Shown here piece by piece: positions 52,041-62,174 of a stretch of 64,000 bases of DNA. Both the position numbers and the translations under genes were made by a program. The stretch spans positions 20,844 through 84,843 of the forward strand of contig NZ_CALMFB010000011.1 in assembly GCF_937863155.1 (NCBI RefSeq), read 5' to 3'. Within the stretch, counting starts at the first letter, position 1; each line of letters begins with the position of its first letter. This DNA comes from an uncultured Brevundimonas sp. (lineage in GTDB: Bacteria > Pseudomonadota > Alphaproteobacteria > Caulobacterales > Caulobacteraceae). Under the pieces are notes generated by a model. The model had not been told where the DNA came from. It did not search any database and saw only the letters and a program-made list of their open reading frames with translations.

Positions 52041-52862
52041 TCAGATCGCGGGCACGGCCTGGCTGAGGCGCCCGCCGACGCGGATCGGTTCGACCCGCAC
52101 GGCCAGGCCGCTTCTGTCATCGGTCTCAACATAGACGCCGCAGATCGTCGCCGGGCCTGACGCGGGCTGATATCGGCCGCCGCTGATGCGGGTGGTGAAT
52201 CGGCGCAGCGGCTCTTCCTTGTCGTTGCCGATGACGGAATCGTAGTCGCAGCAGCCCCCGGCGTCGGTCTGATAGGCGGTGCCGGCGGGCAGAATCTGGC
52301 AGTCGGCGGTCGGCACATGGGTGTGGGTGCCCACCACCAGCGAGGCCCGGCCGTCGCAGAAATGGCCCATGGCCATCTTCTCGCTGGTCGCCTCGGCATG
52401 GACATCGACGATCACGGCATCGGCCGCCAGGCCCAGCGGACAGGCCGCCAGCTCCTTTTCGACCGCGCTGAACGGGTCGTCCATCGGGTCCATATGCACC
52501 CGGCCCAGCACATTCATGACCAGGACGGTGCGCCCCGACTGAGTCTCGAACAGATTGGCCCCGGCGCCCGGCGCATCCATCAGGCGCGGATAGTTCAGCG
52601 GCCGGATCAGACGCGGCTCGCGCACGATATAGGTCAGGGCCTCGCGCTGGTCCCAGCTGTGGTTGCCCAGGGTCAGGCAGTCGGCGCCGGCCATGAACAG
52701 CTCGTTCGCCGTGCTTTCGGTGATGCCGAAGCCGCCCGCCGCGTTCTCGGCGTTGACCACCACGAAATCCAGTTTCAGGTCGCGCTTCAGCCCCGGCAGG
52801 TGGTCGCTGAGACCATCCCTGCCCGACTTGCCGACCACATCTCCGAAGAACGCCAGACGCAT
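52041..52862 (-). CDS. YmdB-like metallophosphoesterase (TIGR00282 family)
   Basis: A 273-residue calcineurin-fold phosphoesterase: LAFFGDVVGKSGRDGL at the N-terminus, VNAENAAGGFG, LTLGNHSWDQRE and VVGTHTHVPTAD give the binuclear metal ligands. In B. subtilis YmdB hydrolyses cyclic nucleotides and affects biofilm choice. It starts 6 bp after the cyclo-ligase stop, an arrangement common in alphaproteobacteria, so the two are co-transcribed. Confidence 0.92.
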   Translation of the reverse strand: MRLAFFGDVVGKSGRDGLSDHLPGLKRDLKLDFVVVNAENAAGGFGITESTANELFMAGADCLTLGNHSWDQREALTYIVREPRLIRPLNYPRLMDAPGAGANLFETQSGRTVLVMNVLGRVHMDPMDDPFSAVEKELAACPLGLAADAVIVDVHAEATSEKMAMGHFCDGRASLVVGTHTHVPTADCQILPAGTAYQTDAGGCCDYDSVIGNDKEEPLRRFTTRISGGRYQPASGPATICGVYVETDDRSGLAVRVEPIRVGGRLSQAVPAI

Positions 52863-52868
52863 GAGGAT

Positions 52869-53474
52869 TCAGACCTTTCGGCAGGCCGTATAGCCGACCT
52901 CGGTCAGAACGCCATGCAGGGGGATGTCGTGCGGCTCCATCGGCAGGCGATCGGCCTCCTGTCCGGCATAGGCCAGGCCGACGAAGGCGACGCCCGGCCG
53001 CGCCGCCAGGGTGCGGTCGTAATAGCCCCCGCCCTGGCCCAGCCGTCCGCCCTGAAGGTCAAAGGCCAAAAGGGGGCAAAGGATCAGATCCGGCCCCACC
53101 ACCGTCGCCGCAGCCAGGGGCGCGGGTGATCCCGCCAGATCGGGAATAAGCGCCTGTCCCGGCGCCCAGGCGCGAAAGACCAGGGGGGCGTCCGCAACCT
53201 CGACCACCGGCAGACACAGGTCGCACGACCGTTCCATCAGGACGCGGGCCAGGATCGCCGGGTCGATCTCGGCCCCGCGCGCGCGATAGAGCGCCACGGT
53301 CAGCCGACGCCCCCGTGCGACTTCCTGCGCCCAGCCCGCCTCGCGCCCGAACAGGGCGTCCAGCAGGGCGTCGGCATGACTGGCCAGCCGGTTCGCCGCA
53401 TCCGGCGACGCCTGCGCCAGCCGCTTGCGCCGCGCACGGGCCTCCGCACGAAGTTCAGATTTGGAGATCACCAA
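52869..53474 (-). CDS. 5-formyltetrahydrofolate cyclo-ligase
   Basis: Converts 5-formyl-THF to 5,10-methenyl-THF with ATP. The 201 residues begin ISKSELRAEARARRKRLAQ, and the C-terminal GQGGGYYDRTLAA (G-x-G-G-G-Y-Y-D-R) is the family signature. It lies downstream of the 6S RNA gene on the same strand, as ygfA follows ssrS in other proteobacteria; the 6S transcript may read into it. Confidence 0.93.
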   Translation of the reverse strand: MVISKSELRAEARARRKRLAQASPDAANRLASHADALLDALFGREAGWAQEVARGRRLTVALYRARGAEIDPAILARVLMERSCDLCLPVVEVADAPLVFRAWAPGQALIPDLAGSPAPLAAATVVGPDLILCPLLAFDLQGGRLGQGGGYYDRTLAARPGVAFVGLAYAGQEADRLPMEPHDIPLHGVLTEVGYTACRKV

Positions 53475-53475
53475 C

Positions 53476-53625
53476 CGCCCTCCATCTGCGAGTCTCCGCG
53501 TGGCGCGGTATCGCGCATAGCGGCGCCCTCAAGCAGCGAGGCTCCGCGAGCCGAGCGGTAGGGCAAGAAACAACGCTCGCCCTCAAGCAGCGAGCGACCG
53601 CGTCGCGAGCGATAGGGCAAAAAAA
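53476..53625. repeat. Three imperfect tandem repeats between 6S RNA and the cyclo-ligase
   Basis: Units start at 53476, 53524 and 53578 (periods about 48 and 54 bp). The last two share CGCCCTCAAGCAGCGAG, a variable centre with its own palindrome (GGCTCCGCGAGCC in the second) and GAGCGRTAGGGCAARAAA; each can fold as a hairpin (GCCCTA...TGAGGGC). The first is more diverged. They fall in the probable leader of the cyclo-ligase mRNA. Confidence 0.65.
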
Positions 53626-53803
53626 GACAAGGTTGGCGGCGCCGCGAGGACCGTGGAGGACTGTTCAATCCTCTCGACCTGGATAACCAGGTGGGCGCCG
53701 TGTGCCCAGGCCCTCGAGCCCAGACAGGGACAGCTCCCTTCGAGTGAATTAAGGTCGCGAGGATAAGTCGCCTCCGACGAGAGCCGCAGCAGGACCCGCC
53801 ACC
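53626..53803 (-). ncRNA. ssrS: 6S RNA
   Basis: 6S RNA binds the housekeeping RNA polymerase and dampens transcription in stationary phase. Position is the classic one: between zapA (upstream) and 5-formyl-THF cyclo-ligase (downstream), same strand. The ends pair (GGTGGCGG with CCGCCAACC), and the inside folds as a long interrupted hairpin with an apical GGGCACACGGCGCCC and CCTGGTTATCCAGG. A sigma-70 promoter ends 4-5 bp upstream and a run of seven T residues follows the 3' end. The length, about 175 nt, fits. Boundaries are approximate. Confidence 0.85.
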
Positions 53804-53807
53804 GATC

Positions 53808-53836
53808 AAGATAGGCCCGGACCGGGGGCGGAACAA
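53808..53836 (-). promoter_or_regulatory. 6S RNA promoter
   Basis: On the minus strand TTGTTC (53836-53831), a 17-bp spacer and TATCTT (53813-53808) place the start near 53802, where the 6S closing stem begins. Nothing is wedged between promoter and RNA, as expected for a stable RNA. Confidence 0.65.
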
Positions 53837-53854
53837 TGGCGGGCTGACACGTCT

Positions 53855-53983
53855 CCTCCCCATCGCCGATGGGGAGGTGGATCGGCGGCGACAGCCGACG
53901 AGACGGAGGGGGCGTCTCGATCTTTGAAGCCTCAGGCGCCCCCTCCACCGCTTCGCGGTCCCCCTCCCCATGTCATGGGGAGG
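53855..53983. repeat. REP/BIME-like pair of inverted palindromic elements
   Basis: CCTCCCCATC-GCC-GATGGGGAGG (53855-53877) and CCTCCCCATG-T-CATGGGGAGG (53963-53983) are the outer hairpins of two related units in opposite orientation; each continues inward to a GGAGGGGGCG-type box (53915-53934 and 53938-53947 region). The pair fills the gap between zapA and the 6S promoter. It matches dispersed alphaproteobacterial REP elements in style. Confidence 0.7.
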
Positions 53984-53991
53984 AGACAAGC

Positions 53992-54315
53992 TCACAGACT
54001 CTGGGCGATCTTCTCGATGCGTGCGGCGACGGCGTTCAGCGCCTCGGCCACGCCGGCGTCGCCGGACCCGTTGGTGATCACGGGCGTCGAACCGCCTGAC
54101 GACTGGGCCGCCAGCCGCGCTTCCTGAAGTTCGTCCGCCAGGACCAGGGCCGCCATCAGGAACAGGCGGATATCCCCCACATGGCCGACGTCGCGCGACA
54201 CCTGGCGCACATGGGCGTCGAACTGGCGCGCCAGGATACGGACCCGTTCCTCCTGTCCGTCGGCGCAGCCCACGGCATAGGGGCGGCCGTTGATATCGAC
54301 GGTGACGGTGGCCAT
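53992..54315 (-). CDS. zapA: Cell division protein ZapA
   Basis: ZapA bundles FtsZ filaments at the division site. The 107-residue protein has the short beta strand start [20 protein letters not shown], then the long helix ([20 protein letters not shown]) that makes the tetrameric coiled coil, after a conserved [10 protein letters not shown]. The C-terminal third is Ala-rich and helical. It overlaps the DUF4164 gene by 1 bp (TGATG); the two are paired in many alphaproteobacteria. Confidence 0.9.
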   Translation of the reverse strand: MATVTVDINGRPYAVGCADGQEERVRILARQFDAHVRQVSRDVGHVGDIRLFLMAALVLADELQEARLAAQSSGGSTPVITNGSGDAGVAEALNAVAARIEKIAQSL

Positions 54316-54563
54316 CAGTCCGCCTCGCTCAACAGGTCGCGCAGCTCGTTGGCGGCGCGGGCCAGGGCGTCCGACGCCTCCTGGCCCGCGGCTTCCAGCT
54401 CGGCGATGCGGGTGGCGACGGCGGGATCGTGACCGGCGAACAGGTCGTCGGCATCGACCGTGGCGGACGCGGCCGAGCGCGCCTTCAGGTCCAGCACCCG
54501 GCGCTCCAGCGCGGCCAGGGCGCGGTCGATCCTGTTTTTCGCGGCGGTCGTGGCGTCGGCCAT
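54315..54563 (-). CDS. DUF4164-like coiled-coil protein upstream of zapA
   Basis: An 82-residue, almost wholly helical protein: [20 protein letters not shown] near the start and [20 protein letters not shown] near the end, heptad-like. It corresponds to the small coiled-coil gene (DUF4164) usually beside zapA in alphaproteobacteria. ATG 54563 fits; the open frame further upstream would overlap the divergent transketolase. A cell division role is suggested only by the pairing. Confidence 0.78.
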   Translation of the reverse strand: MADATTAAKNRIDRALAALERRVLDLKARSAASATVDADDLFAGHDPAVATRIAELEAAGQEASDALARAANELRDLLSEAD

Positions 54564-54661
54564 CGGGTCGCTTCCTCCAGAATCCGTATAGAACCCGCCC
54601 GCGCGCCGGGGTAAAGCGGCGCGCCCTCCAATTTTTTCCGTCCCCGACCAAAGGTCCCGCC

Positions 54662-56656
54662 ATGACCAAAGCCCCCGCCACACCCGAAAAGGCCACGCCG
54701 AAGCAGATGGCCGACGCAATCCGCGTGCTGGCGATGGACGGGGTCGAGAAGGCCAACAGCGGTCACCCGGGCATGCCCATGGGCATGGCGGACGTGGCGA
54801 CGGTGCTGTTTTCCAAATTCCTGAAGTTCGACGCCAGCCGCCCCGACTGGGCCGACCGCGACCGGTTCATCCTGTCGGCGGGCCACGGCTCGATGCTGAT
54901 CTACGCCCTGCTGCACCTGACCGGCTACAAGGCCGCGACTAAGGAGCAACTGTCGAACTTCCGCCAGTGGGGGTCCAAGACCGCCGGCCACCCGGAATAC
55001 GGCCACATGCCGGGCGTCGAGACGACCACCGGCCCCCTGGGTCAGGGCCTGGCCAACGCCGTCGGCTTCGCCATGGCCGAGCGCCATCTGGCCGCCCATT
55101 TCGGTTCGGATCTGTGCGACCACCGCACCTGGGTCATCGCGGGCGATGGTTGCCTGATGGAAGGCGTGTCGCAGGAGGCGATCACCCTGGCCGGGCGTTA
55201 TCAGCTGAACCGCCTGACCGTGCTGTGGGACGATAACGCCATCACCATCGACGGCGCCGTCGGCCTGTCGGACGCCACCGACCAGAAGATGCGCTTCAAA
55301 GCCGCCGGCTGGGCCGTCAAGGCCATCGACGGCCACGACATGAAGGCCATCAAGTCGGCCCTGCAATGGGCGACCAAACAGGACAAGCCGACCCTGATCG
55401 CCTGCAAGACCAAGATCGGCCGCGGCGCCGCGACGATGGAAGGCAGCCACAAGACCCATGGCGCGGCCCTGGGCGCCGCCGAGATCGCGGCCACCCGCCT
55501 GGGCCTGTCGTGGGATCACGACCCGTTCGAAATCCCCGAGGCCATCGAAAAGGCCTGGCGCAAGGTCGGTCGCCGGGGCGCCAAAGATCGCAAGGCCTGG
55601 GAGGCGCGCCTGGCCGCCTCTTCGCTGGCCCCCGACTTCGCCCGCGCCATGAAGGGCGACCTGCCCGCCGACGCCTTCGACAAGCTGGACGCCAAGATCG
55701 CCGAACTGGTCGAAACCAAACCGGCCCAGGCCACGCGCCAGGCGTCGGGCGCGGCGCTGGAGACTGTGTTCGAGGCCATCCCCGAACTGATCGGCGGCTC
55801 GGCCGATCTGACCGGCTCGAACAATACCTTCGTCAAGGGCACGGAGATTTTCGACGCGCCGGATTATGAAGGCCGCTACGTCAACTGGGGCATCCGCGAA
55901 CACGGCATGGCGGCGGCCATGAACGGCATGGCCCTGCACGGCGGGGTCATTCCCTATGGCGGCACCTTCATGGTGTTTTCGGACTACAGCCGCCCGTCGA
56001 TCCGTCTGGCGGCCCTGATGGGGGTACGGGCGATCCACGTCCTGACCCACGACAGCATCGGCCTGGGTGAAGACGGCCCGACGCACCAGCCGGTCGAGCA
56101 TCTGGCCGCCCTGCGCGCCATTCCCAACCTGCTGGTCTTCCGCCCGGCCGACACGGTCGAGGCCATGGAGTGCTGGAAGCTGGCGCTGGAGCACAAGACC
56201 ACGCCGTCGGCCATGGCCCTGTCGCGCCAGAAGACGGCGGCGGTGCGCACCACGGCGGCGAGCGAGAATCTGTCGGCCCGCGGCGCCTATGAGCTGAAGG
56301 CCGCATCGGGCGAAGCGAAAGCCACCCTGTTCGCCACCGGCACCGAGGTTCCCATCGCCCTGGAGGCCGCCGAAATGCTGGACGCCGAAGGCACGCCGAC
56401 CCGCGTCGTCTCGGTCCCCTGTTTCGAACTGTTCGAGCAGCAGGACGCCAAATACCAAGCCGCCGTCATCGGTCGGGGCACGGTGCGCGTCGCCGTCGAG
56501 GCCGCGATCAAACAGGGCTGGGAGCGGTTCATCGGCGAGGACGGCGGCTTCGTCGGCATGACGGGCTTCGGCGCCAGCGCCCCGGCCGACATCCTGTACC
56601 GCGAGTTCGGCATCACCGCCGAGGCCGTGGTCGCGGCGGTCAAGGCGCGGCTCTGA
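54662..56656 (+). CDS. tkt: Transketolase
   Basis: Thiamine-diphosphate enzyme of the pentose phosphate pathway. The 664 residues include [20 protein letters not shown], the ThDP motif [25 protein letters not shown], the activating Glu in [14 protein letters not shown] and [16 protein letters not shown]. All expected catalytic His residues appear. It is divergent from DUF4164-zapA with a 98-bp gap. REP-like palindromes follow its stop. Confidence 0.96.
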   Translation: MTKAPATPEKATPKQMADAIRVLAMDGVEKANSGHPGMPMGMADVATVLFSKFLKFDASRPDWADRDRFILSAGHGSMLIYALLHLTGYKAATKEQLSNFRQWGSKTAGHPEYGHMPGVETTTGPLGQGLANAVGFAMAERHLAAHFGSDLCDHRTWVIAGDGCLMEGVSQEAITLAGRYQLNRLTVLWDDNAITIDGAVGLSDATDQKMRFKAAGWAVKAIDGHDMKAIKSALQWATKQDKPTLIACKTKIGRGAATMEGSHKTHGAALGAAEIAATRLGLSWDHDPFEIPEAIEKAWRKVGRRGAKDRKAWEARLAASSLAPDFARAMKGDLPADAFDKLDAKIAELVETKPAQATRQASGAALETVFEAIPELIGGSADLTGSNNTFVKGTEIFDAPDYEGRYVNWGIREHGMAAAMNGMALHGGVIPYGGTFMVFSDYSRPSIRLAALMGVRAIHVLTHDSIGLGEDGPTHQPVEHLAALRAIPNLLVFRPADTVEAMECWKLALEHKTTPSAMALSRQKTAAVRTTAASENLSARGAYELKAASGEAKATLFATGTEVPIALEAAEMLDAEGTPTRVVSVPCFELFEQQDAKYQAAVIGRGTVRVAVEAAIKQGWERFIGEDGGFVGMTGFGASAPADILYREFGITAEAVVAAVKARL

Positions 56657-56664
56657 GACACGAC

Positions 56665-56820
56665 CCTCTCCCCTTGTGGGAGAGGGAGATCGCGCACGGC
56701 GGCGTCAGCCGTCGTCCTGGCGCGGTCGGGTGAGGGGTTGCACGGACCCCGTCGTTGAGGGCGGCGCGACCCCTCATCCGGCCCTCCGGGCCACCTTCTC
56801 CCGCAAGGGGGAGAAGGGTC
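56665..56820. repeat. REP/BIME-like palindromic pair between transketolase and esterase
   Basis: Two related units in opposite orientation: ACCCTCTCCC-CTTGT-GGGAGAGGG at the left and CCTTCTCCC-GCAAG-GGGGAGAAGG at the right, each ending inward in GGTGAGGGGT or its complement ACCCCTCATCC. The core resembles 29841-29865. It fills the 178-bp gap and leaves little room for an independent promoter for the next gene. Confidence 0.7.
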
Positions 56821-56834
56821 GCGGGAGACAGGTG

Positions 56835-57677
56835 ATGAAGCCCATCGTCATGCTTTTAGGGGCCGCTTTGATGTCGCCCCTGGTGGCGCCCGTCGCGGCC
56901 CAGACGGCCGAACCGGCCGTAGCGGCGACACCCGCGCCGGTCGGCCAGACCTTCACCCTCCCCTCGCCGATCATGGAGGGAAATCGGGAAATCAATGTCC
57001 TCTTGCCCGACGACTATGAGAACGGGGATCGCCGCTACCCCGTCGTCTATATGCTGGACGGTGGCCAGGCTCAGGACTTCCCGACCTATGCCGCCCTGGT
57101 CCGTGACGCGATCCGCGCCGGAGACATGCAGCCTGTCATCGTGGTCGGGGTGGCGTCGCAGGATCGGCAGAACGAACTGACCGAAAGGGCGACGGACCGT
57201 CGGATCATCGCCCAATGGCCCAACCACGGACAATCCGACCGGTTCCGCCGTTTCCTGACCGACGAGGTCAAGCCGTGGGTCCAGGGCCGCTATCGCACCA
57301 ATGGCGACGATGTCGTGCTGGGCGAGTCGGCGGCGGCCCTGTTCATCGTCGAAACCTTCCTGGAGCAGCCGGCCCTGTTCGACCGCTACCTGGCCATCAG
57401 CCCCAGTCTATGGTGGGATCGTGAAGCCCTGTCGAAGCGTGCGGCCAGTCTGTTGGCGGCCCATCCGCCCGGGGAACGCCAGCTTCTGCTGACCATTGGC
57501 GATGAAGGGGGGCAGATGCAGGCCGGTCTGGACCGCGTGATTGTCGCCCTGCGCCGTACACCGCCCAATGGCCTGAACTGGCGCTATGAACCGCGGCATG
57601 ACCTGACCCATTCCACCATCTATCGCGCCATGGCCCCGGCCTTCCTGCGTGAAGCCTTGCCGCCTGTGAAGGATTGA
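56835..57677 (+). CDS. Exported alpha/beta-hydrolase esterase (esterase D / IroE type)
   Basis: A 280-residue secreted esterase. The signal peptide ([20 protein letters not shown], cleavage near VAAQT) is followed by an esterase-D-like fold: [31 protein letters not shown], then [15 protein letters not shown] with the nucleophile Ser in [15 protein letters not shown] and a C-terminal His in [10 protein letters not shown]. The G-E-S-A-A elbow is a small variant of G-x-S-x-G. The family includes siderophore and cephalosporin esterases; substrate unknown. It lies 2 bp before purT. Confidence 0.82.
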   Translation: MKPIVMLLGAALMSPLVAPVAAQTAEPAVAATPAPVGQTFTLPSPIMEGNREINVLLPDDYENGDRRYPVVYMLDGGQAQDFPTYAALVRDAIRAGDMQPVIVVGVASQDRQNELTERATDRRIIAQWPNHGQSDRFRRFLTDEVKPWVQGRYRTNGDDVVLGESAAALFIVETFLEQPALFDRYLAISPSLWWDREALSKRAASLLAAHPPGERQLLLTIGDEGGQMQAGLDRVIVALRRTPPNGLNWRYEPRHDLTHSTIYRAMAPAFLREALPPVKD

Positions 57678-57679
57678 TC

Positions 57680-58876
57680 ATGACCCGTCTCGGCACTCCC
57701 CTGTCCGACACCGCGACCCGCGTCATGCTTCTGGGCGCCGGCGAACTGGGCAAGGAGGTGGCCATCGAGCTGCAACGGCTGGGCGCCGAGGTGATCGCGG
57801 TCGATCGCTACGCCAACGCTCCGGCCATGCAGGTGGCGCACCGCAGCCACGTCATTCCCATGACCGACCCCCAGGTGCTGAACGGCATCATCCTGGTCGA
57901 GGCGCCGCACATCATCGTGCCCGAGATCGAGGCCATCGCCACTGAGGTTCTGGCGGGGATCGAGGCGGCCGGGCTGGCCACCGTCATCCCCACGGCGCGC
58001 GCGACCCAGTTGACCATGAACCGCGAGGGCATCCGCCGCCTGGCGGCCGAGGATCTGGGCCTGCCGACCAGCCCCTACGCCTTCGTCGGCTCGGCCGCCG
58101 AACTGGCCGAGGCGGCGCATCGCATCGGCCTGCCCGTCTTCGTCAAGCCGGTGATGTCGTCGTCGGGCAAGGGCCAGTCGATGATCCAGGCCCTGGAAGA
58201 CGCCGCCAACGCTTGGGCCTATGCCCAGTCCGGCGGCCGGGTCGAAACCACGCGGGTGATCGTGGAAGGCCGCATCGATTTCGACTTCGAGATCACCCTG
58301 CTAACCGTGCGGTCTATGCGGGACGGCGCCGTGGTGACCGACTTCTGCGACCCCATCGGCCACCGTCAGGAAAGCGGCGACTATGTCGAAAGCTGGCAGC
58401 CCCAGCCGATGACCCCCGTCGCCTTGGCCCGCGCCCAGGAGATCGCGGGCAAGGTCACGGACGCCCTGGGCGGCGTGGGCGTCTTCGGCGTCGAGCTGTT
58501 CGTGAAGGGAGATCAGGTCTGGTTCTCGGAGGTGTCTCCGCGCCCGCACGACACCGGCCTGGTCACCCTGGCCAGCCAGACTATGAGCGAATTCGCCCTG
58601 CACGCCCGCGCCATCCTGGGCCTGCCGGTGGATGTGACGCGCCGCGACGTGGCGGCCAGCGCCGTCATCTATGGGGGGATCGAGGCCCAGGGCGTGGCGT
58701 TCGAGGGCGTGGCCCAGGCCCTGTCGGTGCCGACCGCTGACCTGCGCCTGTTCGGCAAGCCGGAAAGCTTCGAGCGCCGCCGCATGGGCGTGGCCACGGC
58801 ACGCGGCCACACCATCGACCAGGCCCGCGAACGGGCGCGCGAAGCGGCGGGCCGTGTCCGCGTCGTCGCCGATTAA
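57680..58876 (+). CDS. purT: Formate-dependent phosphoribosylglycinamide formyltransferase
   Basis: PurT makes FGAR from GAR, formate and ATP, bypassing folate. The 398-residue ATP-grasp enzyme begins [20 protein letters not shown], with [20 protein letters not shown] as the ATP loop and [20 protein letters not shown] plus [15 protein letters not shown] as metal ligands. Length equals E. coli PurT. It follows the esterase by 2 bp. The folate-dependent PurN is not in this window. Confidence 0.96.
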   Translation: MTRLGTPLSDTATRVMLLGAGELGKEVAIELQRLGAEVIAVDRYANAPAMQVAHRSHVIPMTDPQVLNGIILVEAPHIIVPEIEAIATEVLAGIEAAGLATVIPTARATQLTMNREGIRRLAAEDLGLPTSPYAFVGSAAELAEAAHRIGLPVFVKPVMSSSGKGQSMIQALEDAANAWAYAQSGGRVETTRVIVEGRIDFDFEITLLTVRSMRDGAVVTDFCDPIGHRQESGDYVESWQPQPMTPVALARAQEIAGKVTDALGGVGVFGVELFVKGDQVWFSEVSPRPHDTGLVTLASQTMSEFALHARAILGLPVDVTRRDVAASAVIYGGIEAQGVAFEGVAQALSVPTADLRLFGKPESFERRRMGVATARGHTIDQARERAREAAGRVRVVAD

Positions 58877-60105
58877 GCGGCGGGCGTCGCCAACAGAGCG
58901 GCGGCCGCGGCCTCGATCACCGCGTCACGCGCGCGACGCAGTTCGTCGGCGGTCACATCGACCTCATGGTCCGGCGTGACGCCCTGGCCTTCCAGCACCT
59001 GCCCCTGACCCGAACGGAAGGCGCGAATGCCGATGCTCAGTTCGCCGCCATCGGGCAGGACCAGTTGGCGCGAAGCGATCACGGCGCCACGAGACTTGGC
59101 GCCGAACACCCAGCCCCGCCCCGTCTCCTGCATCGTCGCAGCGAACACCTCGGCGCCGCTGGCCGACGCGCCGGAGATCAGCACCGCCACCGGACCCGCA
59201 TAGCCCTGTCGCCAGGGTCGGGTGCGATAGGGCCAACGCGGCATGTAGCCGTTCTGGACATAGGCATAGGGCTGAGGCTCGGCGAAGAAGGGCGACAGGG
59301 CCGCGCCGACCGCCGCCAGCAGCCCGCCGCCATTGTCCCGCAGATCGACGATCAGGCCCGGCGGCGGATCGGCCGCGATCTCGCGCATCCGTTCCGTCAG
59401 CCAGGTGCGGCTGGCGGGCGTGAAATAGTCGAAGGTCAGAACGACCACCCCATCGTCGCGCCTGTGCATCTCGCCCGGCCGAGGGGGCAGGTCCACTTCA
59501 GGCAGCATCAGGGTGTGCACCTGATCGTCCGCGTCGGTGAAGACCACCTCGTGTTCGGGCCGCCGCTCGGACGCCATGGCCGGGGTGACCGGCTCGCCAT
59601 CGATACGGTCCAGTCGCCAGCCCACCTGAACCTGTCCGGCCGCCGGTGCGTCGGATCGGACATGGGTGACGATGAACTGGCCATCGACCACGCGCATGCT
59701 GAAACCCATCAGCGGCCGCGCCTCGCGTCGTTCTCTCAGGCGCTGGCGATACTGCGTCGGGGTGACGGCGCGGGTGTGGGCGTCGCCCAGCAGCGTCAGC
59801 GTCTCATTCAGGGCGCGATAGAGTCCGGCCTCGTCGGTTTGGGCCACCGCACGCTCTCGCCGGGCGGCGGCTTCGCCGCGCCAGTCGATCCCGCCGAAAT
59901 CGCGACGATAGAAACGGCGCGACACCCAGTCGACCGCCGCATCATAGGTGCGTGCATTCAGGGCGGCGCGCTCGGCCGAGCCATCCGAAACCTCGACGAC
60001 CGGGGGTACGGTCCGGTCGTTGGCATAGGGCAGAGTCTGGCATGCCGACAAAGCCAGCAGAAGACACAGGGGCGCCAAAAACCGGCGAAGCAAAGCGCGC
60101 GACAT
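58873..60105 (-). CDS. S41-family C-terminal-processing-like peptidase, lipoprotein
   Basis: A 410-residue protein. The start [20 protein letters not shown] runs into a lipobox (LSACQT), so it is a predicted lipoprotein. A PDZ-like region (about 140-195, [20 protein letters not shown]) precedes the tail-specific protease core: [37 protein letters not shown] with the Ser, and [13 protein letters not shown] with the likely Lys. It converges with purT (4-bp overlap). Substrate unknown. Confidence 0.85.
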   Translation of the reverse strand: MSRALLRRFLAPLCLLLALSACQTLPYANDRTVPPVVEVSDGSAERAALNARTYDAAVDWVSRRFYRRDFGGIDWRGEAAARRERAVAQTDEAGLYRALNETLTLLGDAHTRAVTPTQYRQRLRERREARPLMGFSMRVVDGQFIVTHVRSDAPAAGQVQVGWRLDRIDGEPVTPAMASERRPEHEVVFTDADDQVHTLMLPEVDLPPRPGEMHRRDDGVVVLTFDYFTPASRTWLTERMREIAADPPPGLIVDLRDNGGGLLAAVGAALSPFFAEPQPYAYVQNGYMPRWPYRTRPWRQGYAGPVAVLISGASASGAEVFAATMQETGRGWVFGAKSRGAVIASRQLVLPDGGELSIGIRAFRSGQGQVLEGQGVTPDHEVDVTADELRRARDAVIEAAAAALLATPAA

Positions 60106-60158
60106 GTCCTTTCTAGACCATGCCCCCGACAGGATTGCCAGCATCGGGCGGACGGTCC

Positions 60159-60941
60159 TCACCCCAGGGCGATGTCCAGGAACATCATCCCCACCAGGCC
60201 GATCATCAGGCCGATCATCGAGCGTTCGTCGCGCGCCTCGGCCCGGGTCTGGGGAATGATCTCGGCGGTGACCACATAGATCATGGCGCCCGCCGAAAGG
60301 CCCAACCCCCAGGGCAGCAGCGACGGCGACAGGGCCACCAGCCCCGACCCGACCACACCGCCGACCGGCTCGACCAGGCCCGAAGCCAGGGCCGCGGCGA
60401 AGGCGGTCCAGCGCCCGTACCCCAGGGTTCCCATGGCGGCCGCCACCGCCAGGCCCTCCGGCATGTTCTGGATGCCGATGCCCAGCGCCGTGGACAGTCC
60501 CTGCCCCATGTCTCCGCCGCCGAAGGCGAAGCCCACCGCCGCGCCTTCGGGAAAATTGTGCAAGGTGATGGCGAAGACGAACAGCCATATCCGCCGCGCC
60601 AGATCGCGCGACCCCGCCGGCCCGATGGCCAGCATGTCTACCGGCGCGAACCGGTTCAGAACCCCTATCGCAGCCGCGCCCAGCAGAACCGCCGCGGCCA
60701 TGACGCCCGCCGCCATCGCCCGGCTCGCCCCATGATCCTCCAGCACCCCGACGCCGGGTATGATCAGCGAGAAGAAGGACGCCGCCAGCATCACCCCCGC
60801 CGCGAACCCCAGCAGGATCGATTCCATCTGGCGCGACGGCGTCTTCAGAAACAACAGCGGCAGCGCGCCCACGGCTGTCATCAGGCCCGCGGCCAGGCTT
60901 CCCAGGGTTCCGGCCGCGACCGGCGAAAGGCTTTCCAGCAT
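60159..60941 (-). CDS. ZIP-family metal transporter
   Basis: A 260-residue, eight-helix divalent metal importer. The two metal-site motifs are ITLHNFPEGAAVGFAFG (helix 4) and IGIQNMPEGLAVAAAMG (helix 5), the ZIP hallmark H-N-x-P-E-G. The His-rich loop typical of eukaryotic ZIPs is absent; the middle loop reads RFAPVDMLAIGPAG. Closest style is the GufA/ZupT group (zinc, iron or manganese). It starts 75 bp from the divergent proB. Confidence 0.9.
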   Translation of the reverse strand: MLESLSPVAAGTLGSLAAGLMTAVGALPLLFLKTPSRQMESILLGFAAGVMLAASFFSLIIPGVGVLEDHGASRAMAAGVMAAAVLLGAAAIGVLNRFAPVDMLAIGPAGSRDLARRIWLFVFAITLHNFPEGAAVGFAFGGGDMGQGLSTALGIGIQNMPEGLAVAAAMGTLGYGRWTAFAAALASGLVEPVGGVVGSGLVALSPSLLPWGLGLSAGAMIYVVTAEIIPQTRAEARDERSMIGLMIGLVGMMFLDIALG

Positions 60942-61016
60942 GACGCCTGTGTGCGGCCTGACGCCGATGACCGCAAGGCGCTTTCGCTGATGCGCGCCGG
61001 ACCTTAAGAACAGGCC

Positions 61017-62174
61017 GTGACCGACGCCCCCTTCCCTTCCACAATGCCCAGCGCGGCGTCGGCTCTGGCCGATGCACGGCGCATCGTGGTCAAGATCGGC
61101 TCGGCCCTGCTGATCCAGGGCCAGGCGCGGGGCGTGGCCCGTGACTGGCTGGCGGCCCTGGCCGTCGACATCGCCGCCTTGCGAGCACCGGGGCGTCAGG
61201 TGATCGTGGTGTCCTCCGGCGCTGTGGCCCTGGGGCGCGGTCGCCTGGGCGCCACGGGCAAGGGGCTGGACGACAAACAGGCCGCCGCCGCCGTGGGGCA
61301 ATCCCTGCTGATGCACGCCTGGGAAGACGCCCTGGCCCCGCACGGCCTGATCGCGGCCCAGTTGCTGCTGACGCGCGACGACACCGAACGGCGCCGCCGC
61401 TGGCTGAACGCGCGCGCCACGGTCGAGGCCCTTCTGGGGCATGGCGTCGTGCCGGTGGTCAATGAGAACGACACCGTGGCGACCGAGGAAATCCGCTACG
61501 GCGACAACGACCGGCTGGCGGCGCGCGCGGCCCAGTTGGCGCGGGCGGACCTGCTGGTTCTGCTGTCCGATATCGACGGCCTCTATACGGCCGATCCCCG
61601 ACGCGATCCGGCCGCACGCCATCTGCCCTGGGTCGAAAGCCTGGGGCCTGACATTCTGGCGATGGCGGGCGGCGCCAACGCCGGTTCTGGCGTCGGCACG
61701 GGCGGCATGGCGACCAAGCTGGCGGCGGCCCAGATCGCGCGCTCGGCGGGATGCGCCACCGTCATCGCTTCAGGCCTGACGCCGCATCCGCTTCAGGCCG
61801 TAGTCGAGGGCGCGCGGGCCACCCTGATCTCCGCTCCGTCAGGGCCGATGCAGGCCTACAAACAATGGATCGCCGGCAGTCTGGCGCCGGCCGGAACCCT
61901 GGTGCTGGACGCAGGGGCGGCCCAGGCCCTGACCGGCGGCAAGAGCCTGCTGCCCAGTGGCGTCATCGAAATTCGGGGGGCGTTTGACAAGGGGGACTGC
62001 GTGCGCCTGACCGGCCCCGACGGCGCGTCCCTGGGCGTCGGTCTGGCGGCCTATCCGGCCGAGGACATGGCCCGCATTCGCGGCCGACGCAGCGACGAGA
62101 TCGAGGCGATCCTGGGCTATCGTGGCCCTGCCGCCGTGGTTCACCGCGACGACATGGTGCTGGAGGTCGGATGA
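61017..62174 (+). CDS. proB: Glutamate 5-kinase
   Basis: First step of proline synthesis. The 385-residue chain has the kinase domain ([14 protein letters not shown] at the start, [54 protein letters not shown]) and a C-terminal PUA domain (about 290-385, [20 protein letters not shown]). The GTG at 61017 is used; an ATG 27 bp further in ([16 protein letters not shown]) is an equally possible start. It overlaps proA by 4 bp (ATGA). Confidence 0.94.
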   Translation: MTDAPFPSTMPSAASALADARRIVVKIGSALLIQGQARGVARDWLAALAVDIAALRAPGRQVIVVSSGAVALGRGRLGATGKGLDDKQAAAAVGQSLLMHAWEDALAPHGLIAAQLLLTRDDTERRRRWLNARATVEALLGHGVVPVVNENDTVATEEIRYGDNDRLAARAAQLARADLLVLLSDIDGLYTADPRRDPAARHLPWVESLGPDILAMAGGANAGSGVGTGGMATKLAAAQIARSAGCATVIASGLTPHPLQAVVEGARATLISAPSGPMQAYKQWIAGSLAPAGTLVLDAGAAQALTGGKSLLPSGVIEIRGAFDKGDCVRLTGPDGASLGVGLAAYPAEDMARIRGRRSDEIEAILGYRGPAAVVHRDDMVLEVG

